Positions 43,835 through 52,536 of a stretch of 64,000 nt of DNA are shown piece after piece. The position numbers and the translations under genes were made by a program. This DNA comes from Dactylosporangium roseum (GTDB taxonomy: Bacteria; Actinomycetota; Actinomycetes; Mycobacteriales; Micromonosporaceae): assembly GCF_025264685.1 (NCBI RefSeq), contig NZ_CP073721.1, positions 2,161,001 through 2,225,000 on the forward strand, given 5' to 3'. Numbering within the stretch: position 1 is the stretch's first letter; each line of letters begins with the position of its first letter. The notes under the pieces are model-generated. The model did no database searches and was not told the origin of the DNA. It worked only from the letters and a program-made list of their open reading frames with translations.

Positions 43835-45604
43835 ATGACGAAGCAGACCGTGGGTGAGGCGATCATCGCCCGGCTGGCCGACTGGGGCGTCGACACCGTG
43901 TTCGGGCTGCCCGGCGACGGCATCAACGGCCTGATGGAGGGCCTGCGCCGCAACGCCGACCGGGTGCGGTTCGTCCTGGTGCACCACGAGGAGGCGGCCG
44001 CGTTCATGGCCACCGCCCATGCCAAGGCGACCGGCCGGCTCGGGGTGTGCCTGGCCACGTCCGGTCCCGGCGGCATTCATCTGGCCAACGGCCTCTACGA
44101 CGCCAAACTCGACCACGCGCCGGTCCTCGCGCTCACCGGCATGCAGGAGTCGAGTGTCCTGGGCACCGCCTACCAGCAGGAGGTCCACCTCGACCGGCTG
44201 TTCCAGGACGTCGCAGACTACGACGAGCCGATCGTGAACCCCGCGCAGGTGCCGGCGCTCGTCGACATCGCCGTGCGTACCGCGCTCGCCCGCCGGGGCG
44301 TCGCGCACCTGACGATCCCCAACGACGTGCAGGTCGCGCGGGCGGGGGACAACCCGTTCGAGGAGGTCGGCCCGATCCGCGAGCCGGCGACGGCACCGGT
44401 GTGGGTGCACCCGCCGGTCCGTCCCGCCGACGACGACCTCCAAGCCGCCGCCGACCTGCTCAACGCGGGTAAGCGCGTCGCGATCCTGGCCGGGGTCGGC
44501 GCCCGGCACGCGGGTGCGCTGGTCGAACTGACCGCCGACGTGCTCGGCGCGCCGATCGTCAAGTCGCTGCCGGGCAAGATGTCGGTGCCCGACGATTCGC
44601 CGTTCACCGTCGGCGGGCTCGGGCTGCTCGGCACCGCGCCCAGCGAGGAGCTGATGGACGAGTGCGACACCCTGCTCATGGTGGGGACGAACTTCCCGTA
44701 CACGAAGTTCCTGCCGGAACCGGGCAAGGCCCGCGTGATCCAGATCGACGCCGAACCCGCGCGGGTCGGCACCCGAATCCCCACCGACGTGCCGCTGGTC
44801 GGTGACGCGAGCGCCACGCTGGAATCGCTCCTGCCCCGCCTGAAGCGCCGCGAGGACCGCCGTCATCTGCGCAAGTACCAGGAGAAGATGCGCGACTGGC
44901 GGGAGAAGATGGCCGCGCTGGAGGATCCGGAGCGGGATCCGATCGCGCCGCAGTACCTGGTGCGGGAGCTGGACCGGGCCGCCGCCGCCGACGCCGTCCT
45001 CTGCTGCGACTCCGGCACCGTCGCCACGTGGGCGGCGCGGCACTGGCAGGTGACCGGCCGGCGCGAGTTCTACCTGTCCGGCACGCTCGCCACGATGGCA
45101 CCCGGATTGCCCTACGCCATCGCCCTGCAGCATGAGTACCCGGGGCGGCAGTGCGTCGCGTACGTCGGCGACGGCGGCTTCGCCATGCTGATGGCCGAGT
45201 TTCACACCGCCGCGCGGTACGGGCTGCCGGTGAAGGTCGTCATCAACAACAACAACGCGCTCGGGATGATCATCTGGGAGCAGATGGTGCTCGGCCTCCC
45301 GGAGTACGGCGTGCGTTTCGGCGACCCGGCACCGGACTACGCGGCCTGGGCCCGCGGGTGCGGCGGCTACGGCGCGCACGTTACCGACCCCCGGGAACTG
45401 CCCGGCAAGCTGCGCGAGGCGCTGGCGTTCGAGGGTCCGGCGCTCGTCGACGTCGTCGTCGACGCCGACGAGCCGCCGATGCCGGCGAAGGTGACCTACC
45501 AGCAGGCGGTCAAGTTCGCCGAGGCGTTCCTGCGCGGCCAGCCGCACCGGGCGAGCATCGCGACCACGATCCTCAAAGACCGCATCACCCAACTGAAGGG
45601 CTGA
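43835..45604 (+). CDS. ThDP-dependent pyruvate oxidase/dehydrogenase-like enzyme
   Basis: Predicted 589-residue thiamine-diphosphate enzyme of the PoxB/acetolactate synthase superfamily. Catalytic Glu is in FVLVHHEEAAAFMATAHAK, the substrate-loop region is LATSGPGGIHLANGLYDAK, and the ThDP/Mg motif is AYVGDGGFAMLMAEFHTAARYGLPVKVVINNNNALG. The central FAD/nucleotide domain (VAILAGVGARHAGALVEL, KSLPGKMSVPDDSPF) is present. It most resembles pyruvate:quinone oxidoreductase, but specificity cannot be read by eye. ATG 43835 is used, 13 codons downstream of a frame-opening GTG. The DUF6343 gene follows four bases after its stop. Confidence 0.88.
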   Translation: MTKQTVGEAIIARLADWGVDTVFGLPGDGINGLMEGLRRNADRVRFVLVHHEEAAAFMATAHAKATGRLGVCLATSGPGGIHLANGLYDAKLDHAPVLALTGMQESSVLGTAYQQEVHLDRLFQDVADYDEPIVNPAQVPALVDIAVRTALARRGVAHLTIPNDVQVARAGDNPFEEVGPIREPATAPVWVHPPVRPADDDLQAAADLLNAGKRVAILAGVGARHAGALVELTADVLGAPIVKSLPGKMSVPDDSPFTVGGLGLLGTAPSEELMDECDTLLMVGTNFPYTKFLPEPGKARVIQIDAEPARVGTRIPTDVPLVGDASATLESLLPRLKRREDRRHLRKYQEKMRDWREKMAALEDPERDPIAPQYLVRELDRAAAADAVLCCDSGTVATWAARHWQVTGRREFYLSGTLATMAPGLPYAIALQHEYPGRQCVAYVGDGGFAMLMAEFHTAARYGLPVKVVINNNNALGMIIWEQMVLGLPEYGVRFGDPAPDYAAWARGCGGYGAHVTDPRELPGKLREALAFEGPALVDVVVDADEPPMPAKVTYQQAVKFAEAFLRGQPHRASIATTILKDRITQLKG

Positions 45605-45608
45605 CACC

Positions 45609-45866
45609 ATGCGTTCGCAGCCGCGCAACGCCCGGGGAACGATCGGGCGCCCATACAGCGCGCTCAACCTCCGGTTGCTGCTGGCGGTGTTCGGCTTCGT
45701 CACCAGCACGGTTCTCGCCGTGCTGGCCTGGACGGCCGGGATTGCCTGGCTGGCGATCGTGTTGTTGGCGCTGGCGGCGACGGCGCTGGTCGACATGGTC
45801 GTGGTGGAGTTGCGCCGTCGGGCCCGGCGCCGTGAGGGCGGCGGACGGGGTTCACTGTTCGAATGA
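45609..45866 (+). CDS. DUF6343-like small membrane protein
   Basis: Predicted 85-residue protein with two membrane helices (LLLAVFGFVTSTVLAVLAWTAG and WLAIVLLALAATALVDMVVVEL) and a basic C-terminus. The GRPYSALNLRL lead-in matches DUF6343-type proteins of actinomycetes. It starts four bases after the ThDP enzyme gene and is probably co-transcribed with it. Its stop lies three bases from that of the convergent next gene. Role unknown. Confidence 0.75.
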   Translation: MRSQPRNARGTIGRPYSALNLRLLLAVFGFVTSTVLAVLAWTAGIAWLAIVLLALAATALVDMVVVELRRRARRREGGGRGSLFE

Positions 45867-45869
45867 CCC

Positions 45870-46292
45870 CTACCTGGCGCGGTGGGCGCCGGAGGAGCGC
45901 ATCGTGCGGATCCAGAGCCGGGCGCGGCCGACGGTCATCGCGACCCCGCCGGGGATGCGCAGCCCGCCGAGGCCGACCACGCCGCCGACCAGGACGACGC
46001 CGCCGAACGCGAGCAGGCCGGACGCGGCGAGCAGGTCCATCGTCCCGTCGCCACCCGGGTCGGGCCCGTCCTTCGCGGTCAACCCGCCCTGGTCGACGCC
46101 GTTCTGGTCGACGCCGTTCTGGTCGACGCCGTTCTGGTCACCGTCGGGCCGCTGCCCGGCGATGACACTGGCCCGGTCGACCAGTGACGGCCTGCGGTCC
46201 GCCGGCGTGCGATCGTAGGCCGCCTGGGCGGCGCTGAGTGTCCCGATCGCGAGCGCCGCTCCGGCCACACACTGCCATGCCTTGGTTCTCAT
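45870..46292 (-). CDS. Secreted or membrane hypothetical protein with Asp-Gln-Asn-Gly-Val repeat
   Basis: Predicted 140-residue protein starting MRTKAWQCVAGAALAIGTLSAAQA, a probable signal sequence. The middle has the pentapeptide DQNGV repeated three times (15-bp unit at 46089-46133), and a membrane segment (LLAASGLLAFGGVVLVGGVVGLGGL) precedes a basic tail. The repeat is probably recent. ATG 46292 is used; GGAG is 13 bases upstream, somewhat far. I do not recognise a family. Confidence 0.6.
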   Translation of the reverse strand: MRTKAWQCVAGAALAIGTLSAAQAAYDRTPADRRPSLVDRASVIAGQRPDGDQNGVDQNGVDQNGVDQGGLTAKDGPDPGGDGTMDLLAASGLLAFGGVVLVGGVVGLGGLRIPGGVAMTVGRARLWIRTMRSSGAHRAR

Positions 46293-46454
46293 CGAGCCGG
46301 GTCTACTCCACTCATCCGAACGTCCGGGTTCCCGCACCGGTCGTGCACTTCTCGGGCCGGACGTGCACGGTAGGTGGCATTCGGGTGAGTTGGCGACGTC
46401 CGCCGCTCACCCGCCGAGGGTGAACGGCGGCCTCACCCGTGACACAGTGAGCGC

Positions 46455-46790
46455 GTGCTGATCTACAAGATCCTGCTGCCCGCCGAGTGGGCGCAGTTCG
46501 AGGCCGCCGGGCGCTTCGACGGCTCGCCGCTGGACCTGCGCGACGGCTACGTCCACCTGTCCTCGCGCGACCAGATCGCCGGCACCGCCCGGCGGTTCTT
46601 CGCCGACGCGCCCGACCTCGTCGTCGCCGCGGTCGACGCGCAGTTGCTCGGCGCGTGGCTGCGCTGGGAGGTCTCCGCCAACGGCGGCCCCTACCCGCAC
46701 CTCTACGCGCCGCTGCCCCGGGTCGCGGTCGTCGCCGTGCACCGCGTCGCCGGCACCGAGTCGGTCGACGACGTGGTGCCGCGCACCTGA
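46455..46790 (+). CDS. DUF952 protein
   Basis: Predicted 111-residue protein with the DUF952 pattern: IYKILLPAEWAQFEAAGRFDGSPLDLRDGYVHLSSRDQIAGTARRFF, then LRWEVSANGGPYPHLYAPL. The HLS motif after the Gly-Tyr is the family hallmark (the fold is related to glutathione-S-transferase-associated domains in some proteins; activity unknown). GTG 46455 is used. The 160-base gap upstream, divergent from the hypothetical gene, shows no recognisable motif. Confidence 0.88.
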   Translation: MLIYKILLPAEWAQFEAAGRFDGSPLDLRDGYVHLSSRDQIAGTARRFFADAPDLVVAAVDAQLLGAWLRWEVSANGGPYPHLYAPLPRVAVVAVHRVAGTESVDDVVPRT

Positions 46791-47151
46791 CGAATCGGCA
46801 GCGAGGATCGGCAGCCGTCAGCGGACGCGCCGGTGCCGGCCATGCCGATTTCCGACCCGGGCGCGCCTAACTCATATGTGAGCAAGCCCACCGGATTGCC
46901 ATTGATTTCGGCGGCCGATGTGCGCAGTTCCGCCGCATTTTGGATCCGATCCCCCGGGGTCGGATACCAGGGGCAGATCCATTTCATCGACCGCTGAAAC
47001 CACTCGGGTGACCCTGCCGCACACCAAAGGCGGTCGGGCACGGCATGAATGCATCGCATGACACAGAGGCTGGCAAATTCGCGACAGTCCGCATCGCGAT
47101 CTGTTGGGCCATGATGACCGTGGGCATTTCACAAGGGGAGAGGGCACGAGT
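46791..47151. other. Intergenic region of lower GC
   Basis: The stretch 46870-47110 is AT-richer than its surroundings. A reverse frame opens at 47059 (MRCIHAVPDRLWC) but runs into the complement of DUF952 and lacks third-position GC bias, so it is not called as a gene. A short palindrome (CTCATATGTGAG, 46870-46881) is present. No further feature was seen. Confidence 0.5.
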
Positions 47152-47526
47152 TTGGACGCACTCGAGCGGGCGTACCGGCGCGGCCGGTTCGTCAGCGTCC
47201 TCGTCCTGGTGACGGCCCTGTTGTTCGGCGCCACGATCGGCGCCTCGTCCACGCACTCGGGCGCCGTCCATCAGTTGCTCGGCCGGCCCGGCCACCACAC
47301 CTCGTGGGCCGGCGAACGGCCCGGCGGCCCCGGCGGGCAGCATCCGTTGCTGCTGCACACCGAGGGCGAGCAGGTCGAGACCCAGAAGGTCGCGGGTCAC
47401 GCCGACGCGCACCTCGCCTCCCACACGACACCGATCCTGCCGGCCTCCCTCCTCGACCAACGGCCCGCGGACGTGCGCCCGGCGCCCACCCCCGCACGTG
47501 CCGAGCTGCAGGTCTGGCGTACGTAG
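47152..47526 (+). CDS. Hypothetical small membrane protein
   Basis: Predicted 124-residue protein. TTG 47152 opens LDALERAYRRGRFVSVLVLVTALLFGATIGASS, a basic lead-in and one membrane helix with an outward C-terminus (His- and Pro-rich, no Cys). GGGGAGAGG lies 10-14 bases upstream. The exported part (GRPGHHTSWAGERPGG...) has no recognisable domain. Start and reality are supported mainly by the helix and codon bias. Confidence 0.55.
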   Translation: MDALERAYRRGRFVSVLVLVTALLFGATIGASSTHSGAVHQLLGRPGHHTSWAGERPGGPGGQHPLLLHTEGEQVETQKVAGHADAHLASHTTPILPASLLDQRPADVRPAPTPARAELQVWRT

Positions 47527-47584
47527 ATCGCTCACCCATCCCGTCGTTGTTGTTGAGCAGCTCGACACGGTTGGAGTGATGTCA

Positions 47585-48391
47585 ATGTCCGCATCCGCGG
47601 ACGGTTCCTGCGTGCGCTCGGTCGTCCTGACCGGCGCGTCCCGAGGGCTCGGCGCGGCCCTGTTCCAAGCGCTGCAGGCAGATGGTGCCAGGGTGTACGG
47701 CCTGGCGCGCACGTTCACGGCCGAGCAGGAGCTCCTGGCGGCACAACGGCCGGCGTCGGTGTGGCTGCGGGCGGGCGACCTGGGCGACACCGGGTCGGGC
47801 GTCCCGGCCCCGGACGGGCTCGGTCTCGCCGGCGGCGGCCTGCCGTCCGGCGCCGAGCTCGCCGCGTTCGTCGGTGAGGCCGGGCCGGACGACGAGGTCG
47901 TGCTGTTGCACAACGCCGCGACGGTCGAGCCGATCGCGCTCGCCGGTGACCTGCCGCCGGCGGCGGTGCTCGCGGCGGTCAACCTCAACCTCGTCGTCCC
48001 GATCCTGCTCACCAACCTGTTCCTGGCCACGTTCCGAACCGGCCGGGCACGGCTGCGGATCATGTACGTCGCGTCGGCGGCGGCCCACCGGGCGTACCCG
48101 GGCTGGGCGACCTACTGCGCGACGAAGGCGGGCGCCGAGGCGTTCATGCGTTGCGTGGGCGAGGCGGCCGGCGCGCCGTGCGAGGTGGAGATCATCGATC
48201 CCGGTGCGATCGAGACGCAGATGCAGCGGACGCTGCGCGATCTCGGTGCCGGACTGCCGGGCCACGCGCGGCTGGTCGAGCGGCACCAGGTCGGCGACAT
48301 CGGCGATCCGTCGATGGTGGCGAAGGGCATCGTCCAGCGCCACTTCCCGCCGCTGGTACCGCTGGCGGACAAGAACGCGGCCGCTGCCTAG
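47585..48391 (+). CDS. Short-chain dehydrogenase/reductase
   Basis: Predicted 268-residue Rossmann-fold oxidoreductase. VVLTGASRGLGAALFQAL is the NAD(P)-binding TGxxxGxG motif, LLHNAATVEPIAL the NNAG-like motif, and the active site is Ser-x(n)-Tyr-x3-Lys (YVASAAAHRAYPGWATYCATKAGAEAF), complete. IIDPGAIETQMQ is the post-Lys PG motif. ATG 47585 is preferred to ATG 47579 because GGAG is then eight bases away. Substrate unknown; resembles sepiapterin-reductase-like SDRs. A family-2 hairpin follows its stop. Confidence 0.88.
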   Translation: MSASADGSCVRSVVLTGASRGLGAALFQALQADGARVYGLARTFTAEQELLAAQRPASVWLRAGDLGDTGSGVPAPDGLGLAGGGLPSGAELAAFVGEAGPDDEVVLLHNAATVEPIALAGDLPPAAVLAAVNLNLVVPILLTNLFLATFRTGRARLRIMYVASAAAHRAYPGWATYCATKAGAEAFMRCVGEAAGAPCEVEIIDPGAIETQMQRTLRDLGAGLPGHARLVERHQVGDIGDPSMVAKGIVQRHFPPLVPLADKNAAAA

Positions 48392-48416
48392 CGCGGTCCC
48401 CGGCGTGTTGCGCATC

Positions 48417-48485
48417 GATCTTGCAGTTGTGGTGCCTGACAAGCCGGGCATTCAGGGAGTGTCTCGGCACCACAACTGCAAGATC
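48417..48485 (+). repeat. Hairpin family 2, copy 2
   Basis: GATCTTGCAGTTGTGGTGCC (48417-48436) and its complement (48466-48485) with a loop that includes GGGCATTCAGGGAGTGTCTC, nearly identical to copies 1 and 3. It lies 25 bases after the SDR stop and upstream of the gluconokinase gene. Confidence 0.9.
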
Positions 48486-48602
48486 GGCAAAGGTGGGACC
48501 GGTCGACGGAGCGGGGCGCCGTGTCGGGTGGGCTGCGGCTCGTTCCATTGGCGGGCATCACTCGGATGTGTGCCCCGCCGGTCGCCCGGGTACCGTCAGC
48601 GC

Positions 48603-49214
48603 ATGGCAGACGCGCCGCAGCCGGCCTCGGGGCCACCGCCGGTCTTCATCGTCATGGGCGTCGCCGGTACCGGGAAGACCACCGTCGGCTCGCTCCTCGC
48701 GCGGCGGCTGGGCTGGCGCTACGCGGACGGCGACGAGTTCCACCCGAGGTCCAACGTGGACAAGATGGCCGCCGGCACGCCGCTCACCGACGAGGACCGC
48801 CGGCCGTGGCTCGCCGCGATCGCGCGATGGGTCGACGAGCGCGCCGCTCTCGGCGAGCCCGGGGTCGTCTCGTGCTCGGGGCTCCGGCGGGTCTACCGCG
48901 ACCGGCTCCGCGGCGGCCGTCCGCAGGTGCGCCTGGTGCTCCTCGAAGGGACCCGTGAGCTGATCGTGCGCCGCCTCGCCGCTCGGCACGGCCATTTCAT
49001 GCGCGTGGAGATGCTCGACAGCCAGTTCGCCGACCTGGAGTTGCCCCGGCCGGACGAGGACGTGACCGAGGTGTCGGTCGAGCCGCCGCCCGACGAGGTC
49101 GTGGACGCGATCTTCAAGGAGCACCCGGACGTCGAGCGGCTGTGGCGGCGCCCGGCACGGGGGAGGATCCGGCGTTCAGCCCGGGATCACCGATCGCCGC
49201 GCAGCTTGCCGTAG
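48603..49214 (+). CDS. gntK: Gluconokinase
   Basis: Predicted 203-residue P-loop kinase phosphorylating gluconate. Walker A VMGVAGTGKTTVGSLLARRL, the substrate motif YADGDEFHPRSNVDKMAAGTPLTDEDRRPWL and the adenine/lid part LLEGTRELIVRRLAARHGHFM, then LLDSQFADLE-like MLDSQFADLELP, match GntK. ATG 48603 is used. The C-terminal 35 residues after HPDVERLW are Arg-rich and not conserved, perhaps because the 3' end overlaps the convergent acetyltransferase gene by 28 bases. Confidence 0.9.
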   Translation: MADAPQPASGPPPVFIVMGVAGTGKTTVGSLLARRLGWRYADGDEFHPRSNVDKMAAGTPLTDEDRRPWLAAIARWVDERAALGEPGVVSCSGLRRVYRDRLRGGRPQVRLVLLEGTRELIVRRLAARHGHFMRVEMLDSQFADLELPRPDEDVTEVSVEPPPDEVVDAIFKEHPDVERLWRRPARGRIRRSARDHRSPRSLP

Positions 49215-49696
49215 ACGAGGACGTCGCGCCAGGTGCCGTCGCGGAACTCGGCCGACCTCAGGATGCCTTCGCTGAGGAAGCCGACCTTCTCGAGGGCCTT
49301 CTGCTCGGCGATGTTCTCCGGCTGGGTCCGCGCCTCGATCCGGGGCGCCGGACTGGTGGCGAACAGGTGGTCGCAGAGCAGCGTCTGGGCACGCCAGCCC
49401 ACCCCGCGCCCGCGCCACTCGGGCAGCAGGACGATGCCGATGTTCCAGTACCTCGACAGGCCGGACCCGGTCGCGTCCCAGCTCACGAACCCGGCCGCGG
49501 TCTCGTCGGCCTCGACCATGAGGCGGCCGTCGTCGGGGCCGAGGTAGCCGTCCAGCGCGAAGCGCCGTGCCGGTCCGGACGGGTCGTGGTAGCCGGTCCA
49601 AGCCGCGCCAGCGAGCCCCGGCTCGGTGACGAACCGCCGGAACATCGCCAGGTCGCTCTCGACGACCGGCCGCAGCCGTACCCAGGTCTTCGTCAC
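49187..49696 (-). CDS. GNAT N-acetyltransferase (RimJ-like)
   Basis: Predicted 169-residue acetyltransferase. VRLRPVVESDLAMFRRFV is the RimJ/RimL-type start; the acetyl-CoA loop is LPEWRGRGVGWRAQTLL and the last strand ENIAEQKALEKVGFLSEGILRSAEFRDG, with the expected Asn and Gly. Substrate unknown. GTG 49696 has GAGGTGGGG upstream. The 3' end overlaps gntK. Confidence 0.88.
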   Translation of the reverse strand: MTKTWVRLRPVVESDLAMFRRFVTEPGLAGAAWTGYHDPSGPARRFALDGYLGPDDGRLMVEADETAAGFVSWDATGSGLSRYWNIGIVLLPEWRGRGVGWRAQTLLCDHLFATSPAPRIEARTQPENIAEQKALEKVGFLSEGILRSAEFRDGTWRDVLVYGKLRGDR

Positions 49697-49816
49697 ACGC
49701 CCCACCTCGCTAGCCGGACAAGATCGCCCGCCATCTTCGCTGATGATCGCGGCGATCGCCATCCGACCAACCGCCGGTAAGCGCGTGACGCCCCGCCGTG
49801 GAGCTGACCCACCGGT

Positions 49817-50257
49817 TCAGCCGGCCGTCGTGAGGCCGGCCTTCCGCAGGTGCGGGGCGACCTCCCGGCGGATCAGCTCGAACGAGCGGGCCCGCGCCTC
49901 CAGGTCGTACACCATCGTGGTCAGCATCAGCTCGTCGGCGCGTGTCTGCTCCAGCAACTCGGTCAACTGGCGGCGCACCGTCTCCGGGGAGCCCAGGGCC
50001 TGACCGACGCGCCGCTCCCGGGCGAACTCGCGCTCGCGGGGCGAGAACGGGTAGGCGGCCGCCTCCTCCGGCGTCGCCAGCGCCTCCGGTCGTCCGGACC
50101 GCAGCCGCAGGAACGACAGCTCGCCCGGCCCGGCGAGGAACTCGGCCTCCTCGTCGGTCTCCGCCGCGATCGCGCTGGCGGCGTTGTGCAGGGCCTCGCC
50201 CACCGGGGCGTGCGCGGAGACGGGCGCGAGGTCGAGGACGGACAGCGGAAGCTCACT
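49817..50257 (-). pseudogene. Flavin-dependent monooxygenase (LLM class) with internal deletion
   Basis: Translation from 50257 gives SELPLSVLDLAPVSAHAPVGEALHN, the conserved N-terminus of luciferase-like flavin monooxygenases, then jumps to SAIAAETDEEAEFLAGPGELSFLRL, EEAAAYPFSPRERE and LMLTTMVYDLEARARSFEL, the conserved C-terminus. About 190-200 central residues of the barrel are absent, in frame. The initiator is also missing: no ATG, GTG or TTG lies in frame before SELPL. A GTG at 50203 could begin a 128-residue C-terminal fragment. Best read as a deletion pseudogene. Confidence 0.75.
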
Positions 50258-50290
50258 CGCAATGCAAGGTCAACAACGGCGGGGCCGCCG

Positions 50291-50320
50291 GTATTCCCCC
50301 GCGCGCCGGGGGCATACAAT
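50291..50320 (+). promoter_or_regulatory. Promoter with overlapping inverted repeat for the SGNH hydrolase gene
   Basis: GTATTCCCCC and GGGGGCATAC (50291-50317) form an imperfect inverted repeat whose right arm runs into TACAAT (50315-50320), a good -10 box 22 bases before the ATG. A repressor bound at the repeat would block the promoter. The -35 box is not clear. Confidence 0.45.
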
Positions 50321-50341
50321 TTACCGATCGTCACTGTGTGG

Positions 50342-51214
50342 ATGCGTTGTGTGCCTGGATGGCGGGAGCGCTGGTGGGTGGGGCTGCTCGCCGGACTCGC
50401 CGTGCTCACGATCGCCTGTGAAGGAGGCGCCGTCCGGCCGCCGTCCAGTGGCGGGCCCGACCGGACCGGGAGCGGCGGCGGCATCCTCGCCATGGCCGCG
50501 CTCGGAGACTCCGTCACCAGCGGGTTCGCCTCGTGCCTCGCGCCGGTGCCGTGTCCACGCAACTCCTGGTCGACCGGCGACGGCACCCGCGTCGACAGCC
50601 ACTACCGCCGCCTGGTCCGGACCAACCCCGGCCTCAAAGGCCGTGCGTACAACCTCGCCGCCGGCAATGCCCGCGCCGACGCGCTCGCCGGGCAGGCGTC
50701 CGCCGCCGTCCAGCGCAAGCCGCAGTACGTCACGATCCTCATCGGCGCCAACGACGCCTGCCGTCCGCGGCTCGAGGACATGACCCCCGTGGAAACCTTC
50801 CGCCGGCAGGTCGACCAGGCCCTGGCCGTCCTCGAGCAGGGCGCGCCGCAGGCCCGGGTGCTGGTCGTCGGCATCCCCGACATCCGGCGCCTGTGGGACG
50901 TCGGGCACACCAGCCCCGTCGCGGTGAAGGCGTGGTCGTTCGGCGTCTGCCCGGCGCTGCTGGCCGAGGCCACCTCCACGGCGCCGGCCGACGTCGCCCG
51001 GCGGCAGGCGTTCGCCGACCGCGTCGACGCGTACAACACCCAGCTCGCCGCCGCCTGCAAGGCGTACGGCCCGCGGTGCCGCGACGACGGCGGCGCCGCG
51101 CACCGGGTGGCGTTCACCCTCGACATGGTCGCCGCCCAGGACTTCTTCCACCCCAACGCCGCCGGTCAGAACGCCCTCGCGACGGCGACGTGGCCGGGGG
51201 AGCCGGTGTGGTAG
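50342..51214 (+). CDS. SGNH/GDSL-family lipoprotein hydrolase
   Basis: Predicted 290-residue exported lipoprotein. The signal WWVGLLAGLAVLTIAC ends in a lipobox with a lipidated Cys. Block I is AALGDSVTSGF (catalytic Ser), block III IGANDAC (Asn) and the C-terminal Asp-x-x-His is QDFFHPNAAGQNALA. Cys residues in the middle (CLAPVPCPRNSW, CKAYGPRCRDD) probably form disulfides. Substrate unknown, probably ester or acetyl groups on a surface polymer or lipid. ATG 50342 is preferred; GTG 50336 is two codons upstream. Confidence 0.87.
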   Translation: MRCVPGWRERWWVGLLAGLAVLTIACEGGAVRPPSSGGPDRTGSGGGILAMAALGDSVTSGFASCLAPVPCPRNSWSTGDGTRVDSHYRRLVRTNPGLKGRAYNLAAGNARADALAGQASAAVQRKPQYVTILIGANDACRPRLEDMTPVETFRRQVDQALAVLEQGAPQARVLVVGIPDIRRLWDVGHTSPVAVKAWSFGVCPALLAEATSTAPADVARRQAFADRVDAYNTQLAAACKAYGPRCRDDGGAAHRVAFTLDMVAAQDFFHPNAAGQNALATATWPGEPVW

Positions 51215-51361
51215 CCCGGGGCGAGCCGGGAATCTCGCCGCCCGGTAGGGCTACCCTCATCACCGGGACTGCTGAGCATGCGGGACCGAACGGGTAGGTG
51301 ATTCGGTGTTGTCGATCTTTCCCGAGCGGGCGCCGCGCCGCCGGGTGCCGGGCGCGGCGGC

Positions 51362-52465
51362 GTGAGCGCCGACGCCACGGTGTGGCGGATCAAGGGCATG
51401 CCGCTCGCCCCGGCTACCGGCCGGGGCCCGCTCGACGGCCTGCGGGTCGCGGTCAAGGACATGTTCGCCGTCACCGGCTTCGCCGTCGGCGGCGGCAACC
51501 CGGCCTGGCTCGCCGAGGCACTGCCGGCCGCCGAGGACGCACCCGCCGTCGCCCGGCTGCGGGCCGCCGGCGCCTCGGTGCAGGGCATCGTGCACACCGA
51601 CGAGTTGGCGTACTCCCTGTCGGGCAGCAACACCCATTACGGCGCCCCGCCCAATCCGGCCGCGCCCGACCGGGTCACCGGCGGCTCGTCGAGCGGGCCC
51701 GCGTCGTCGGTCGCGACCGGCCACGCCGACATCGGCCTGGGCACCGACACCGGTGGCTCGATCCGGGTGCCCGCCTCCTGCTGCGGCCTCTATGGTCTGC
51801 GCCCCACCCACGGCGCCGTCCCCACCGAGGGTGTGCTCCCGCTGGCGCCGTCGTTCGACACGGTCGGCTGGATCACACGCGACGCGGCGACGCTCGCGCT
51901 GGTCGGTGAGGTGCTCCTGCCGGACGGGCCGCGCACGCCGCCCCGCCGCCTGCTCGCTCTGGGCGGCACGGCCGACGCCGCCGGGCGATGGGGCGTCCCG
52001 GTGCGGCCGGTGACCCTGTCCACCTGGGACGATCCCGACCCGTTGCTGCTGGCCTTCCGGCAGGTCCAGGCCGCCGAGGCGTGGCGGGCGCACGGCAAGT
52101 GGATCGCGGCGCACCCGCGGGCGCTGGGCGCCGACGTCGAGGGGCGGTTCCGCTTCGGCGCCACCGTCGACGCCGCGACCGAGGCGGCGGCGCGGGCACA
52201 GCTCGCCGTCTGGCGGGCCGAGCTGCTGGAGCTGCTCGGTGACGACACCTGGCTGGTGCTGCCGGCCGGCGGGCCCGGTCACCCGCGTGAGAGCAGCCTG
52301 GCCGACCGGGACGCGTGGCGCCGGGAGACGCTGCGCTGCGCGGTGCCCGCCAGTGCGTACGGGCTGCCGAGCGTCTCCGTCCCGACCGGCGTCACCCCAC
52401 CGGCCGGGATCGCGGTGGTCGCGCCGCCCGGCTTCGACAAGGCCCTGCTCAAGATGGTCGCCTGA
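51362..52465 (+). CDS. Amidase-signature family hydrolase
   Basis: Predicted 367-residue hydrolase with the Ser-cisSer-Lys triad: Lys in VAVKDMFAV, cis-Ser in VTGGSSSGPASSVA and nucleophile Ser in DTGGSIRVPASCCGLYGLRPT. The C-terminus LRCAVPASAYGLPSVSVPTG is standard. The protein is short for the family (often 450 or more), with a reduced middle. Substrate cannot be read. GTG 51362 is used; the upstream frame is Arg-rich and not conserved. Confidence 0.85.
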   Translation: MSADATVWRIKGMPLAPATGRGPLDGLRVAVKDMFAVTGFAVGGGNPAWLAEALPAAEDAPAVARLRAAGASVQGIVHTDELAYSLSGSNTHYGAPPNPAAPDRVTGGSSSGPASSVATGHADIGLGTDTGGSIRVPASCCGLYGLRPTHGAVPTEGVLPLAPSFDTVGWITRDAATLALVGEVLLPDGPRTPPRRLLALGGTADAAGRWGVPVRPVTLSTWDDPDPLLLAFRQVQAAEAWRAHGKWIAAHPRALGADVEGRFRFGATVDAATEAAARAQLAVWRAELLELLGDDTWLVLPAGGPGHPRESSLADRDAWRRETLRCAVPASAYGLPSVSVPTGVTPPAGIAVVAPPGFDKALLKMVA

Positions 52466-52536
52466 CCGTCTCGGTGACCGCCCGCGCAGCCGGGTCGAAG
52501 GCGCCGGTCGTGACCGGTCACGTCAGCCCGTGCCGC

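Noticed and set aside
46703..47059. Reverse 118-codon frame starting MRCIHAVPDRLWC
   Set aside because: It overlaps the 3' half of DUF952 on the other strand, lacks third-position GC bias and has no recognisable domain or clear ribosome site.
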